From NCBI GenBank assembly GCA_026004735.1, contig BPJS01000001.1, positions 3,607,641 through 3,671,640 of the forward strand: a stretch of DNA of 64,000 nucleotides, given 5' to 3'. Shown here in pieces: positions 46,637-55,067 of this stretch. The notes below the pieces were generated by a model that saw only the letters and a list, made by a program, of their open reading frames with translations, searched no databases and had not been told where the DNA came from. The DNA comes from Isosphaeraceae bacterium (GTDB taxonomy: Bacteria > Planctomycetota > Planctomycetia > Isosphaerales > Isosphaeraceae). Position 1 is the stretch's first letter. The number at the start of each line of letters is the position of its first letter. A program made the position numbers and the translations under genes.

Positions 46637-48862
46637 TCAGAGAGTGAAATGAAACGTCTTCATCAACGTGCGAACGATCCAACCTCCGAGACTCATGCTG
46701 CCCGCGTCGATCCGGGCCTTGCCGCGCATGCCCGGCTGGAGGATCCCGTCGCGGTTGTCGATCGGGATGGCGGCTTCGAAGACCGCCGACATCGGCTTGA
46801 CGGCGCCGGTCTGCTCGTCGGCCTTGGCCGGGACCTCGCCTCCGCCGAGGGTGCTCAGCTCCGGCGGGAGGTCTTCGCGACTGCGCCGTGAGAGCTTGTC
46901 CAGCCGGCTGACAATCGTGTGGCTGCCTTTGCCGTAGACCTTCAGCCAGGCGCGGGGCTTCTGCGGTTCGGTGGAGCCTTCGGCAGGCCGCGAGACCTCT
47001 CGAACCAGGTCGACGTCGGTCTGGTCCAGGAGCATGACCGCCTTCAACCGGGTCGGGTCTACCACCTCGCAGAGCGGCTTGCCGTCGCCCGGCTGAAGCA
47101 GCATCCCGATCGTTTCAGGCGGCGGCATCTTCTGGACCACCCCGGACCGCGGCGCGTAGAGCGTCAACCGGGCGATCTGCTCGGTCACCTTCTCGAGCGC
47201 TGGCTCCAGCTCGTCGGCCAGCCGCCGATGCGATTCGGCGATGTTGTGCAAATTGGGGTCGGCACTGACCAGGTAAATGTCGGCCTTGGCCCGGTTCATG
47301 TCGATCTGCTGCTGGTACTGGACCCGTTCCCGCTGCTTGTCGAGGTTGGACAGTTCGGCGATCGGGTCGCCTCGCTCGACCCGGTCTCCATCGCGGACAT
47401 AGTAGCGAACCACTCGACCCGGGACCTCGGCGTAAACCGGGGCTGGATCCTCCGCCGCGATCACAAACGGCCCCGAAATTTGCAGCGGGACCGGAATCAA
47501 CAGAATGGCCGACACCGCGGCCAGGAACGCCGCGAAGCAGGCCGCCGCGCGTGCCTTCTTCACCTTTCGCATCCTCCCGGGCTGGCCGACAAACTTGAAC
47601 ATCTGATAACTGGGCACCACCACCAGCGGGATCAGCGAGCCGATCGCCAGCATCGCGCTGATCGACCCCAGCTTGTACGGCTTCAGAAACTGATACAGGA
47701 AGAACAGAATGCTGAAGGTAACCACCCAGCGATACAAGTAGCTGGCAACCGCATAGGTCACAAACAATGCCCGCCGTGACCGCGGCATGTAGTGCTGGGG
47801 CGGAACTTCCAGACCCAGGACCTTCTCCTGGAGCAGATGCTGGAAAAACTGGCTGCTCTTGATCCGCAAGTTGGGAATCTCGAGCCAGTCGGCCAGCACA
47901 TAGTAGCCGTCGTACCGCAACAGCGGATTCGCATTGAACAGGATCGTGTTCACCGAACAGATGAACATCGTCGCCAGCATCAGGCTCTTCAACACGCCCG
48001 GCTCGGTGTTCCACCAGATGAAGGTGGCCACCGCCGCTAAAAAACACTCGACGTAAATCCCAGCCGCCGAAATCCAGATCCGCTTCCACTTGCTCGGCAG
48101 CATCCAGCTATCGGTCACGTCGCAGTAGAGTGCCGGCGTCAGGACGAGGAACAGAATCCCCATCTCATGCACTTCACCGCCAAAGTGCTTGGCCGTCAGG
48201 CCGTGGCCGAATTCATGGATGATCTTGACGACGGCCAGGCTGATCCAGAAATAGACGATCGTCTGCCAGCTAAAAAACTTGTCCCAGCTCGGCAGGTTGG
48301 CGGTGAACGAACTCCAGTTGGCCAGCACCGAGATCAGCGCCGCCGCCATCATCAGAAGGCTGATCGTCACAAACGTCCGGGTGTAGATCCACCGGAAGTA
48401 GGGATACATCCAGGTGAGCAAACGCTCGGGATCGACGATCGGAATCTTGATGTAGAGGATGTTGGCGAAGAACTGCCAGATCCGCTTCCACCGGTTCTTG
48501 CGACGGCGACGGATCAGCGCTTGGGCCTGCTCGGCCGTCTCCACCTGGACCAGCCCCGCCTCATGAAGCTGGGAGACAAACCGTAACAAATCCTCGATCG
48601 TGATCGTCTGCGGACGATACTGCCGCTCAAACTCCTTCTTCACGTCGCTGAGCGTCTTCTGCCCGTCAAACTGCTGAAGCAGAAAGTATTCCTCGACCTT
48701 GAACCGGTAGAACTTCTGCGCGATCGGTTCCTTGACCACATAATGGGTCATGCCCTCGTAAAACTGCGGGACCACGATCAGATCGCGGCGCAGCTTCGGA
48801 CTGAGATGCTCGGCAGCCTGACCAGCCGGCAAAGCGGGTGCCAGAGTGGGGGCAGAACTCAT
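46637..48862 (-). CDS. PqqD-like, M50 site-2 protease and HlyD fusion (putative peptide zinc metalloprotease)
   Basis: This is a 741-residue membrane protein. Residues about 20-105 resemble a PqqD/RRE-type fold (LRRDLIVVPQ, VVKEPIAQKFYRFKVEEYFLLQQFDGQKT, LLRFVSQLHEAGLV). Next come membrane helices with the M50 zinc site HEFGH (216-220) and NPLLRYDG (312-319). The C-terminal third is a HlyD-type barrel and coiled coil (VYAEVPGRVVRYYVRDGDRVERGDPIAEL; LYAPRSGVVQKMPPPE). The arrangement resembles YydH-like peptide metalloproteases used in RiPP systems, but no precursor peptide was found nearby. It is the last gene of a three-gene minus-strand operon with two more HlyD-type proteins. Confidence 0.86.
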   Translation of the reverse strand: MSSAPTLAPALPAGQAAEHLSPKLRRDLIVVPQFYEGMTHYVVKEPIAQKFYRFKVEEYFLLQQFDGQKTLSDVKKEFERQYRPQTITIEDLLRFVSQLHEAGLVQVETAEQAQALIRRRRKNRWKRIWQFFANILYIKIPIVDPERLLTWMYPYFRWIYTRTFVTISLLMMAAALISVLANWSSFTANLPSWDKFFSWQTIVYFWISLAVVKIIHEFGHGLTAKHFGGEVHEMGILFLVLTPALYCDVTDSWMLPSKWKRIWISAAGIYVECFLAAVATFIWWNTEPGVLKSLMLATMFICSVNTILFNANPLLRYDGYYVLADWLEIPNLRIKSSQFFQHLLQEKVLGLEVPPQHYMPRSRRALFVTYAVASYLYRWVVTFSILFFLYQFLKPYKLGSISAMLAIGSLIPLVVVPSYQMFKFVGQPGRMRKVKKARAAACFAAFLAAVSAILLIPVPLQISGPFVIAAEDPAPVYAEVPGRVVRYYVRDGDRVERGDPIAELSNLDKQRERVQYQQQIDMNRAKADIYLVSADPNLHNIAESHRRLADELEPALEKVTEQIARLTLYAPRSGVVQKMPPPETIGMLLQPGDGKPLCEVVDPTRLKAVMLLDQTDVDLVREVSRPAEGSTEPQKPRAWLKVYGKGSHTIVSRLDKLSRRSREDLPPELSTLGGGEVPAKADEQTGAVKPMSAVFEAAIPIDNRDGILQPGMRGKARIDAGSMSLGGWIVRTLMKTFHFTL

Positions 48863-48921
48863 CGCGTCGAAATCCCGTCGGGCCGTAGGTTCGGACCACT
48901 CGGTCAGTCAGGCCGCCCTCA

Positions 48922-49917
48922 CTAACGCGCCGACGCGGACCGCAGATCGGACCCATCGACCGGACGCGTCGCGCTCGCGTTCCCGCCCGCAACGCCCGAT
49001 CCCGGTCGGAGAATCCGCAGCTCGCCGCGCATTCCCTGGATCAGCTCCAGTTCCGGCTGCGCCTCGTTGGCCGGGTTATTAATCTCCGCCAGAACGCTGA
49101 CCTCGGAACCCCCCACGGTCGAGGCCTCACGGTTCACGGCCATGATCTTTCCGTCGAAGACGCGCTTCTCGATCGGCAGGTCGGCGTCCGGCTCCACCGG
49201 CCGGAACTCCACCACATCCCCGACCCGGATCCGTTGACTCACCTCCAGCGGAACCCACCCCACAAACTTGAATCGATCCGTCTTGCCAATCCGCAGCAAC
49301 GGCTCGTTGGCCCGCACCGACTCGCCCGGGTTCTTCATCCGATCCAGAACGTAGCCCGTGATCGGCGAAACGATCGTGTGCTGCCGCAGGATCGCTTCAG
49401 CCAGTTCGGCTTCCTTGGCGTCCACCAGCCGCTTCTCCATCGCCTCTTGGCGCAGCGCGTCGGCGTAGTTGACGTCGGCCGTGTCCTTGTCAATCTCCTC
49501 CCGTGAAATCGCCCCCGGGCTCCGCTTATTGATCTCCAGATCCCGCGCCAGTTTGGCAGCCGCCTGGTCAAACTGGGCCTTGGCTTTGGCAATCCCGGCC
49601 GTGCTTTCGGCAATCAGCCGCGCCTTCTCAGCATTGAGCCGCGCAATTTCGTCGTGGAGCTGCCCGATCTCCTGCCCCTCCACCACCCGCGAGCCAACCT
49701 GCGGCTCCAACCACTTGACGTTGCCCTCCTGCAACGCGGACAACTGCGCGACCTCAAGCCACTCCAGCGTCCCGAACACAACAATCGAACCATCCTCAGC
49801 CGTCGCGGCCGTCGTTCGCAGGCTCCGCCGCGGGCCGCTCTGCTGGGCCGGGGCAATCATGGCGATCACGGCAACCAGACTGGCTCCGGTCGCCAGAGTC
49901 ATGGCCGGTCGATTCAT
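48922..49917 (-). CDS. HlyD/RND-type periplasmic adaptor
   Basis: This 331-residue secreted adaptor has a signal peptide (MTLATGASLVAVIAMIAPAQQ), a lipoyl half (NVKWLEPQVGSRVVEGQEIGQL), a coiled coil (ARLNAEKARLIAESTAGIAKAKAQ), the second lipoyl half (ILRQHTIVSPITGYVLDRMKNPGESVRANEPLLRIG) and a beta-barrel (FVGWVPLEVSQRIRVGDVVEFRP). The two lipoyl halves flanking a hairpin are typical of membrane fusion proteins. No RND pump or TolC gene is present, so the partner is probably one of its operon neighbours. It lies 64 bases after the GAF-HlyD gene. Confidence 0.87.
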   Translation of the reverse strand: MNRPAMTLATGASLVAVIAMIAPAQQSGPRRSLRTTAATAEDGSIVVFGTLEWLEVAQLSALQEGNVKWLEPQVGSRVVEGQEIGQLHDEIARLNAEKARLIAESTAGIAKAKAQFDQAAAKLARDLEINKRSPGAISREEIDKDTADVNYADALRQEAMEKRLVDAKEAELAEAILRQHTIVSPITGYVLDRMKNPGESVRANEPLLRIGKTDRFKFVGWVPLEVSQRIRVGDVVEFRPVEPDADLPIEKRVFDGKIMAVNREASTVGGSEVSVLAEINNPANEAQPELELIQGMRGELRILRPGSGVAGGNASATRPVDGSDLRSASAR

Positions 49918-49981
49918 CGTCTGTTTCTCTCCAGGCTGGTTGTGCGGTCCGCCCCCGGGCCGTAAAACCCGGGCACCCGGG

Positions 49982-52342
49982 TTACGGAAGGAACGGCCAG
50001 CGGAACGTCACATTCTCATGCCAGAAATGAACCACGTCGCGCATCAACGCATAGGCCATGTTGGCATCGCCGCAATTGATCCGCGCCCGCACTTCCGCTC
50101 CCGGGCGCAACGCCTGGTTGCGGGACAGAAATTCCCGCCGCACGGCCTCGCTGAACCCCACTGTGACCTTGGTCGAGTGCTGCTGCTCCTTGGTCTCGGC
50201 CGTGGTCGCGATCCGACGCACGTAGCCAGGGTAACGATGCTGTGGGTCGGTGGCCGAGACAAAGTAGGCCGAGAGCGTGCTGGCCCGGTCCAGGGCCTGG
50301 TCCAGCCCGGCCTTCGCTTCCCGAGCGGCCGCCGGATCCCCGCCGCCGTCGAGCAGCCGCGCCACCGCCTTGGCAAAGCCCGTCAAGGCGTCCAGGGCCG
50401 GCCCCACTTCGGTCAGATCCCGCGCCGGAGACTTCTGGACCTGCCGCAACGCGTCCCGCAACGCATCCAGGGCATCCTCGATCGCCGCGGCCGAGCCGCT
50501 GTCGATCCCCGGACGGCAGGCCTCCTCCAGCCGCTCTCGGGCCGCCGCCACCGGGGCCAGAGCCGCCCGCAACCGCGCCTGGGCCGCCAGAACCGGACCC
50601 ATGTCATGGTCCGGCACCTGCACCTCCAATACCCACTCGCCGTCGGTCGCCGCAACCTGGACCAGCTCCTGTCCCATCTCGACCGGGCGATTCAAAAAGT
50701 TACGCCGGACCTCCCAGGTCGTCACGATCCCATCGCAGGGCGCGTGTATCTCCATCATCGCCAGTTGGTCTTCGATGATCGCAATCTGCTCCTCGGCCCC
50801 CAACAGCTTGATCTCCGCCTGCTTGAATTCTCCGATCAGACGCGGCCGGTCCTCGGGCCGTGTTGACGAACTGTTGATCTGAGCCCGCAAGCTGGCCATC
50901 TGGCTCATCGCGTCCGACTTCTCGGCGAGCATCTTCTTCAGCTCGGCTTCCAACTCCTTGCTCTCAATCTTCAGCAACAGGTCGCCCGGCTGAGGCTCTC
51001 CATCCGAGTCCACACGCGGCCCGCGTACTGTGTCCCCATGGTCGAAGTAGGTCGCGGTGATCACGCCCTTGGCCGGCGCGTAGGTGTTATGGCGGATCTC
51101 GGGCAGGATCGAACCTCGACCCTCCACCGTCAAGCGCCAGGGCCAGAACGCCATCGCCAAAATCGTCCCCAGAATCAGCCCCAACACCGCCAGGATCTTG
51201 GCCAGCGTCCGCCCCCGAAACACCCGCCACGGCTCGCCCAGCGCCTTCAGCACCGGCGCTGCGAAAATCTTGTGATGCTCCTGAGCATTCCAGAGGGCCG
51301 TCGAGGCATGCCGCGCAATCACCTCGCACCGCGCATGCATGTCAGTCGGCGCCATCTCGTCGCCGATCTGCTCAGCCACCAGACACCCAAACGGCGTCCG
51401 CTCCTTGTTCGTCTCCGTCTCCGGACGATGCAACAGCGTCACCGCGATCGCCTTCGACCCGCTCTCATCGACGTAGATCTCCAGCGCCTCGCGAATCTCG
51501 GGCGGAAAATTCTCCGTGTGCCCGCTGTAAACCAGATCCTCACCCGATTGGATCACGACCTTGCACAGCCGCGTCAACTCCCGCACCAGATTCGATTTTT
51601 GTTCGACAACCTCCTGGCCGCTCACCGCCTCGATCAGCACCCGCGCCGCCGCGTTCAGCTTCAGCGCCACGCTTAATCGGTCGCAGCCGACCAGCCGCTT
51701 GCCCTCATTGGCCACCGCATAACAGGTCTCCTTCAGGTCCAGCGACTGATGCGCCGCGTGCGTGAACGCCTCCAACTGATTCCACATCCGCTGCTGCGAA
51801 ACCAGTTGGCGGACCTGCCGGTTCTTCAAATAATGCGAGGCGACATCGCATAATCCCGCCAAAAACCGCTTCGTACTGTTCTGGGTCAGCGCCTTGCGGC
51901 CCGGATCCATCAATAGCTCGACCAGCCCCACCACCCGTTTGTCCAGCTCGACCGGCGCCAGAATCAGGGCAAACGACGTCGGATTACCCGCGTTCGGTAC
52001 CCCCTCGACCGTCGCCCCCGGCGGAATCACCTCGGGCGCGGCGGCCTGAAGCATCAACCCCAAAAGCGCATCGTGCGCCCCAGCCCGCTGCCGATTACCC
52101 AGCAGGCCCGACTGCTGAAACTCAATCTGATGCTGGAGCTTCAGCGCCCCCCGCGGATCCAGCATCCACAACGCGCCACCATTGGCCGCCGTCGCCGCCA
52201 CCACCCGACTCAAAAACTCGGCGTAAAACTCCTGCGGCTGAATGTCCGACTCGGCCAGCTCATTGACCTCGTCGACCAGCTTCTGAATCTGGTTCCGGGT
52301 CTCCTTGAGCAGGTTTTCGTCCACCGTCGTCTCTTGTGCCAT
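49982..52342 (-). CDS. Double GAF sensor fused to a HlyD-type adaptor
   Basis: This 786-residue protein has a short coiled N-terminus (1-30), two GAF-like domains (about 36-175 and 195-355; ANGGALWML, GKRLVGCDRLSVAL), a membrane helix (about 381-403), and a HlyD-like part with VEGRGSILPEIRHNTYAPAKGVITATYFDHGDTV, a helical hairpin and VRRNFLNRPVEMGQELVQV. GAF domains bind small molecules or cyclic nucleotides and would be cytoplasmic; the HlyD part would be periplasmic. The protein may gate export in response to a cytoplasmic signal (inference). It is the first gene of the operon and divergent from the epimerase gene at 52604. Confidence 0.85.
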   Translation of the reverse strand: MAQETTVDENLLKETRNQIQKLVDEVNELAESDIQPQEFYAEFLSRVVAATAANGGALWMLDPRGALKLQHQIEFQQSGLLGNRQRAGAHDALLGLMLQAAAPEVIPPGATVEGVPNAGNPTSFALILAPVELDKRVVGLVELLMDPGRKALTQNSTKRFLAGLCDVASHYLKNRQVRQLVSQQRMWNQLEAFTHAAHQSLDLKETCYAVANEGKRLVGCDRLSVALKLNAAARVLIEAVSGQEVVEQKSNLVRELTRLCKVVIQSGEDLVYSGHTENFPPEIREALEIYVDESGSKAIAVTLLHRPETETNKERTPFGCLVAEQIGDEMAPTDMHARCEVIARHASTALWNAQEHHKIFAAPVLKALGEPWRVFRGRTLAKILAVLGLILGTILAMAFWPWRLTVEGRGSILPEIRHNTYAPAKGVITATYFDHGDTVRGPRVDSDGEPQPGDLLLKIESKELEAELKKMLAEKSDAMSQMASLRAQINSSSTRPEDRPRLIGEFKQAEIKLLGAEEQIAIIEDQLAMMEIHAPCDGIVTTWEVRRNFLNRPVEMGQELVQVAATDGEWVLEVQVPDHDMGPVLAAQARLRAALAPVAAARERLEEACRPGIDSGSAAAIEDALDALRDALRQVQKSPARDLTEVGPALDALTGFAKAVARLLDGGGDPAAAREAKAGLDQALDRASTLSAYFVSATDPQHRYPGYVRRIATTAETKEQQHSTKVTVGFSEAVRREFLSRNQALRPGAEVRARINCGDANMAYALMRDVVHFWHENVTFRWPFLP

Positions 52343-52603
52343 GGCTGCACCCGACTCGTCGAAGATCGCCCGGATCCCTCAGATCCCCGCGACGGACCAC
52401 CCTTCGGCACGCGCGGACCATACGACATCGAACCGGACACCGGCCTCCACCACCTTCCCGACCATTTTTCCCCGACAACCTCCCAGCCCGCCTCCGCGGC
52501 CCCCCCAGCCCACCCGCCTTGAGCCTCGCCACCCTCCCGGATAGAGTCATTCCCGGCTCTTGTATTGCCCGAATCATCCAAATTATCTACTTTGACATCT
52601 GAT

Positions 52604-53626
52604 ATGCCGGAATCCGTCTCTCTGGTCACCGGGGCGACAGGCCTGCTGGGAAGTCACCTCGCCGAACAACTGGTGGCCCGCGGCCACTCCGTGCGGGCCT
52701 TGGTCCGCCCGACCAGCCAGACCGGCTTCCTCCAACGGCTGGGCGTCGAACTGGTGCTCGGCGACCTCACTGACGTAGATGCCTGCCGCCGGGCCGTTCG
52801 GGGCGTTCGCCTTGTGTTCCACGCCGCCGCCAAAGTCGGAGACTGGGGCCGCTGGGAGGAATTCCAACGCGACTGCCTCGAGGCCACCGAACGGCTGGCG
52901 CAAGCGGCCTGCGACGCCGGCATTGAACGCTTTGTTCACATCAGTTCGACCAGCGCCTACGGACACCCACCTGAGGGCGGCCCACCGCTAGACGAAACCG
53001 CCCCCCTCGGCCAGAACCTCTGGCCCGTCTGGGACGACTACACACGCAGCAAGGTCCTCTGCGAACAAATCCTCTGGCGCATGGCCCAGCGCGACGGCCT
53101 GCCGCTTACCGTCCTGCGGCCGAGCTGGCTGTACGGCGAACGCGACCGAACCACCACCGCACGCCTGGTCCGCCGTCTCCGCCGGGGTGGAATCCCCCTG
53201 ATCGGCCCCGGCGACAACCCCCTCAGCGCGATCTACGCCGGCTGCGTCGCCGACGCCGCCATCTCCGCCGCCACCCACCCCGCCGCACGCGGCCAGGCCT
53301 ACAACGTCACCGACCAGGGCCCGATTACTCAGCTCGCCTTCTTCGACCTCTGGGCCCGCGCTCTGGGCGTGCAACCCTCGCGGCGGCGCTTCTCCTATCC
53401 CCTCGTCTTCGCCGCCGCCTGGGCCTTAGAGGCCACCGCTCGTCTCACACGCAGCCGCCACCCCCCGACCATCACCCGCTACGCAACCTGGCTCATGGGC
53501 CGCAACCTCGCCTACAGCTCCGCCAAAATACGAAACCAGCTCGGGTGGACCCACCAAATCGAATACCCCGAAAGCATTGCCCGTACCGTCGCCTGGTTCA
53601 CCCAACAGAACGGTTCACGATCTTGA
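52604..53626 (+). CDS. NAD-dependent epimerase/dehydratase (extended SDR)
   Basis: This 340-residue SDR has the Rossmann motif SLVTGATGLLGSHLAEQL (residues about 5-22), FHAAAKVGDWG, the active-site region HISSTSAYGHPPEG with Tyr-x3-Lys (YTRSKVLCEQ), and LRPSWLYG followed by AIYAGCVADAAISAA. It resembles 3-beta-hydroxysteroid dehydrogenase and dihydroflavonol reductase-like family members. The substrate is unknown. The ATG at 52604 starts the Rossmann strand; a TTG 13 codons earlier (52565) is possible. The 261-base gap upstream shows no clear promoter. Confidence 0.85.
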   Translation: MPESVSLVTGATGLLGSHLAEQLVARGHSVRALVRPTSQTGFLQRLGVELVLGDLTDVDACRRAVRGVRLVFHAAAKVGDWGRWEEFQRDCLEATERLAQAACDAGIERFVHISSTSAYGHPPEGGPPLDETAPLGQNLWPVWDDYTRSKVLCEQILWRMAQRDGLPLTVLRPSWLYGERDRTTTARLVRRLRRGGIPLIGPGDNPLSAIYAGCVADAAISAATHPAARGQAYNVTDQGPITQLAFFDLWARALGVQPSRRRFSYPLVFAAAWALEATARLTRSRHPPTITRYATWLMGRNLAYSSAKIRNQLGWTHQIEYPESIARTVAWFTQQNGSRS

Positions 53627-53746
53627 CGAACGAATGGGCCAGGCCATCCGCCCGGCCCACCGCCTCGGGTCCGCTCCCGAGCCAGCGGCGCAGAACCTCT
53701 CGATGCCGGTCACACCGACGCGCGACGGCTTCGCGGCGACCCGACC

Positions 53747-54718
53747 TTATCCCGAGCGGGCCTTCTTAATCTCGACGGCGGCCGCTTCCAACGCCGCCTC
53801 AATTTCACCGATCGCTTCGCTGTCCAGCCGCCGTGCGGTTTCACGCAGCATCTTGACAAAGTGCGCAATCTCATGCGGCTCCAGCGGGTAGCCAACATTA
53901 CTACGCGGATCCTCCGGTTCGGCAAACGACGTAAACAGCGTTCGACCATCGGGCCCCAAAACCGCCCACCACGGGATTCCCGAATCCGTGGCGTGAGGGA
54001 ACCGGGCCAGGACCTCCCGGGCCCGCCGCATCCGCTCCAAGTCGAGCTTCAGCTCGATGTAATCGCGACCCAGCCGGTCGGCGATCTCGGGCCGCTCCAG
54101 AAACGCATCAAGCCGGTGACACCAGCCGCACCACTCCGCGCCAAAATGCAGCAGCACCCGCTTGTCCTCGCGGCGTGCCTCGGCCAACGCACGATCCAGC
54201 AGCTCGAACGCATCGACCGGCTCGGCTCGGTGTTCGTCCAGAAACGCGGCAACCTTGGCCGAATCGAACTGCTGGCCCGCTTCAAAGGCCGCTGCCTCCT
54301 GCCGAACAACCACCGCCCCCTGATCATCGAGCACCACCAGAAACAGCGCACCCCCCGGACGATCAAGCCCCCACGCCTTGATCCACACGCCGGCATCGGC
54401 GGCCGCCGGATCAACCCGAACCACGTGATACTCGCCAGCTAGCTTCTCACGCACCTTCGGGTCGGTCCGCAACAGCGCTGGGAGTCTCTCGCCCCAACCG
54501 CTCCCCTCGCCCCCCACCATCACCAGCACCCGATTGTGATCCCGAGCGGCCCGACGTACCGCCGCCGCGACCAACCCCCGAGCGTCCGCTCGCACGTCGT
54601 CAACCGCCGACTCCGGAAGCGATTCACCCGGCGAACGTGCTTCGCTCGGCACCGCTCCCAGGACCATCGCTAGACCCATACAGCACAGCCCGATCCAAGT
54701 CGCCTCGCTTTTGCCCAT
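53747..54718 (-). CDS. Secreted tandem thioredoxin-like protein, first domain lacking its CxxC
   Basis: This 323-residue protein has a signal peptide (WIGLCCMGLAMVLGAVPSEA). It contains two thioredoxin-like domains. The second has a normal active site, HFGAEWCGWCHRL (C197, C200), followed by YIELKLDLERM and a cis-Pro GIPWW. The first is a degenerate copy with GGEGSGWGERL (residues 70-80) at the corresponding place, so both catalytic cysteines are replaced. It may serve as a protein-disulfide or cytochrome-c maturation factor with a binding-only arm (inference). ATG 54718 was chosen because the signal peptide starts there; a promoter is visible at 54772-54801. Confidence 0.84.
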   Translation of the reverse strand: MGKSEATWIGLCCMGLAMVLGAVPSEARSPGESLPESAVDDVRADARGLVAAAVRRAARDHNRVLVMVGGEGSGWGERLPALLRTDPKVREKLAGEYHVVRVDPAAADAGVWIKAWGLDRPGGALFLVVLDDQGAVVVRQEAAAFEAGQQFDSAKVAAFLDEHRAEPVDAFELLDRALAEARREDKRVLLHFGAEWCGWCHRLDAFLERPEIADRLGRDYIELKLDLERMRRAREVLARFPHATDSGIPWWAVLGPDGRTLFTSFAEPEDPRSNVGYPLEPHEIAHFVKMLRETARRLDSEAIGEIEAALEAAAVEIKKARSG

Positions 54719-54756
54719 CGGTCCCCCCCCCTCGCAACTGAGCCGCTTGTCCGCGA

Positions 54757-54772
54757 TACGACTAATGTCGTA
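54757..54772. repeat. Perfect inverted repeat, possible operator
   Basis: TACGAC-TAAT-GTCGTA has six-base arms and a four-base centre and lies at the predicted transcription start of the thioredoxin-like gene. The position is what one expects for a repressor site; no protein is known to bind it. Confidence 0.45.
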
Positions 54773-54801
54773 GGCTAAGTGAGCCGGTCGGCATCTGTCA
54801 A
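54772..54801 (-). promoter_or_regulatory. Sigma70-type promoter of the thioredoxin-like gene
   Basis: On the minus strand TTGACA (54796-54801) is a perfect -35, followed by an 18-base spacer and TAGCCT (54772-54777) as the -10. The predicted start near 54765 gives a leader of about 47 bases. Confidence 0.6.
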
Positions 54802-55067
54802 CGACACGATCGATCGGTCGGAGCGATTGGCGCGCTCGTCGTTCCCCTGTGATCGTCCGGTTCGGTTCCTTCGTTGCAACCGGTCGAGTCGTTGCAGGCG
54901 GAGACCCCCTCGGAACGAATCGGCCGCCGGACCTTGTGCACGGCGGCCGAGTTTGATGAGGATAGAACCTGCGCCAATCGAAGGGACTTTTTCGTTCGAG
55001 CCGTCGGTCCGATCTGGTCACCGCCCGCCGCATCTCGGAACGGAACTGGCTCGGAGGTGTGCCGGTG

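Larger units (their letters stand above)
54719..55067. other. Divergent intergenic region, thioredoxin-like and metalloprotease genes
   Basis: 349 bases. It contains a minus-strand sigma70-type promoter (54772-54801) and a perfect inverted repeat over its start site (54757-54772). No convincing promoter for the plus-strand metalloprotease gene was found; GGAGG at 55053-55057 is its likely ribosome-binding site. No tRNA-like sequence is seen. Confidence 0.55.
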
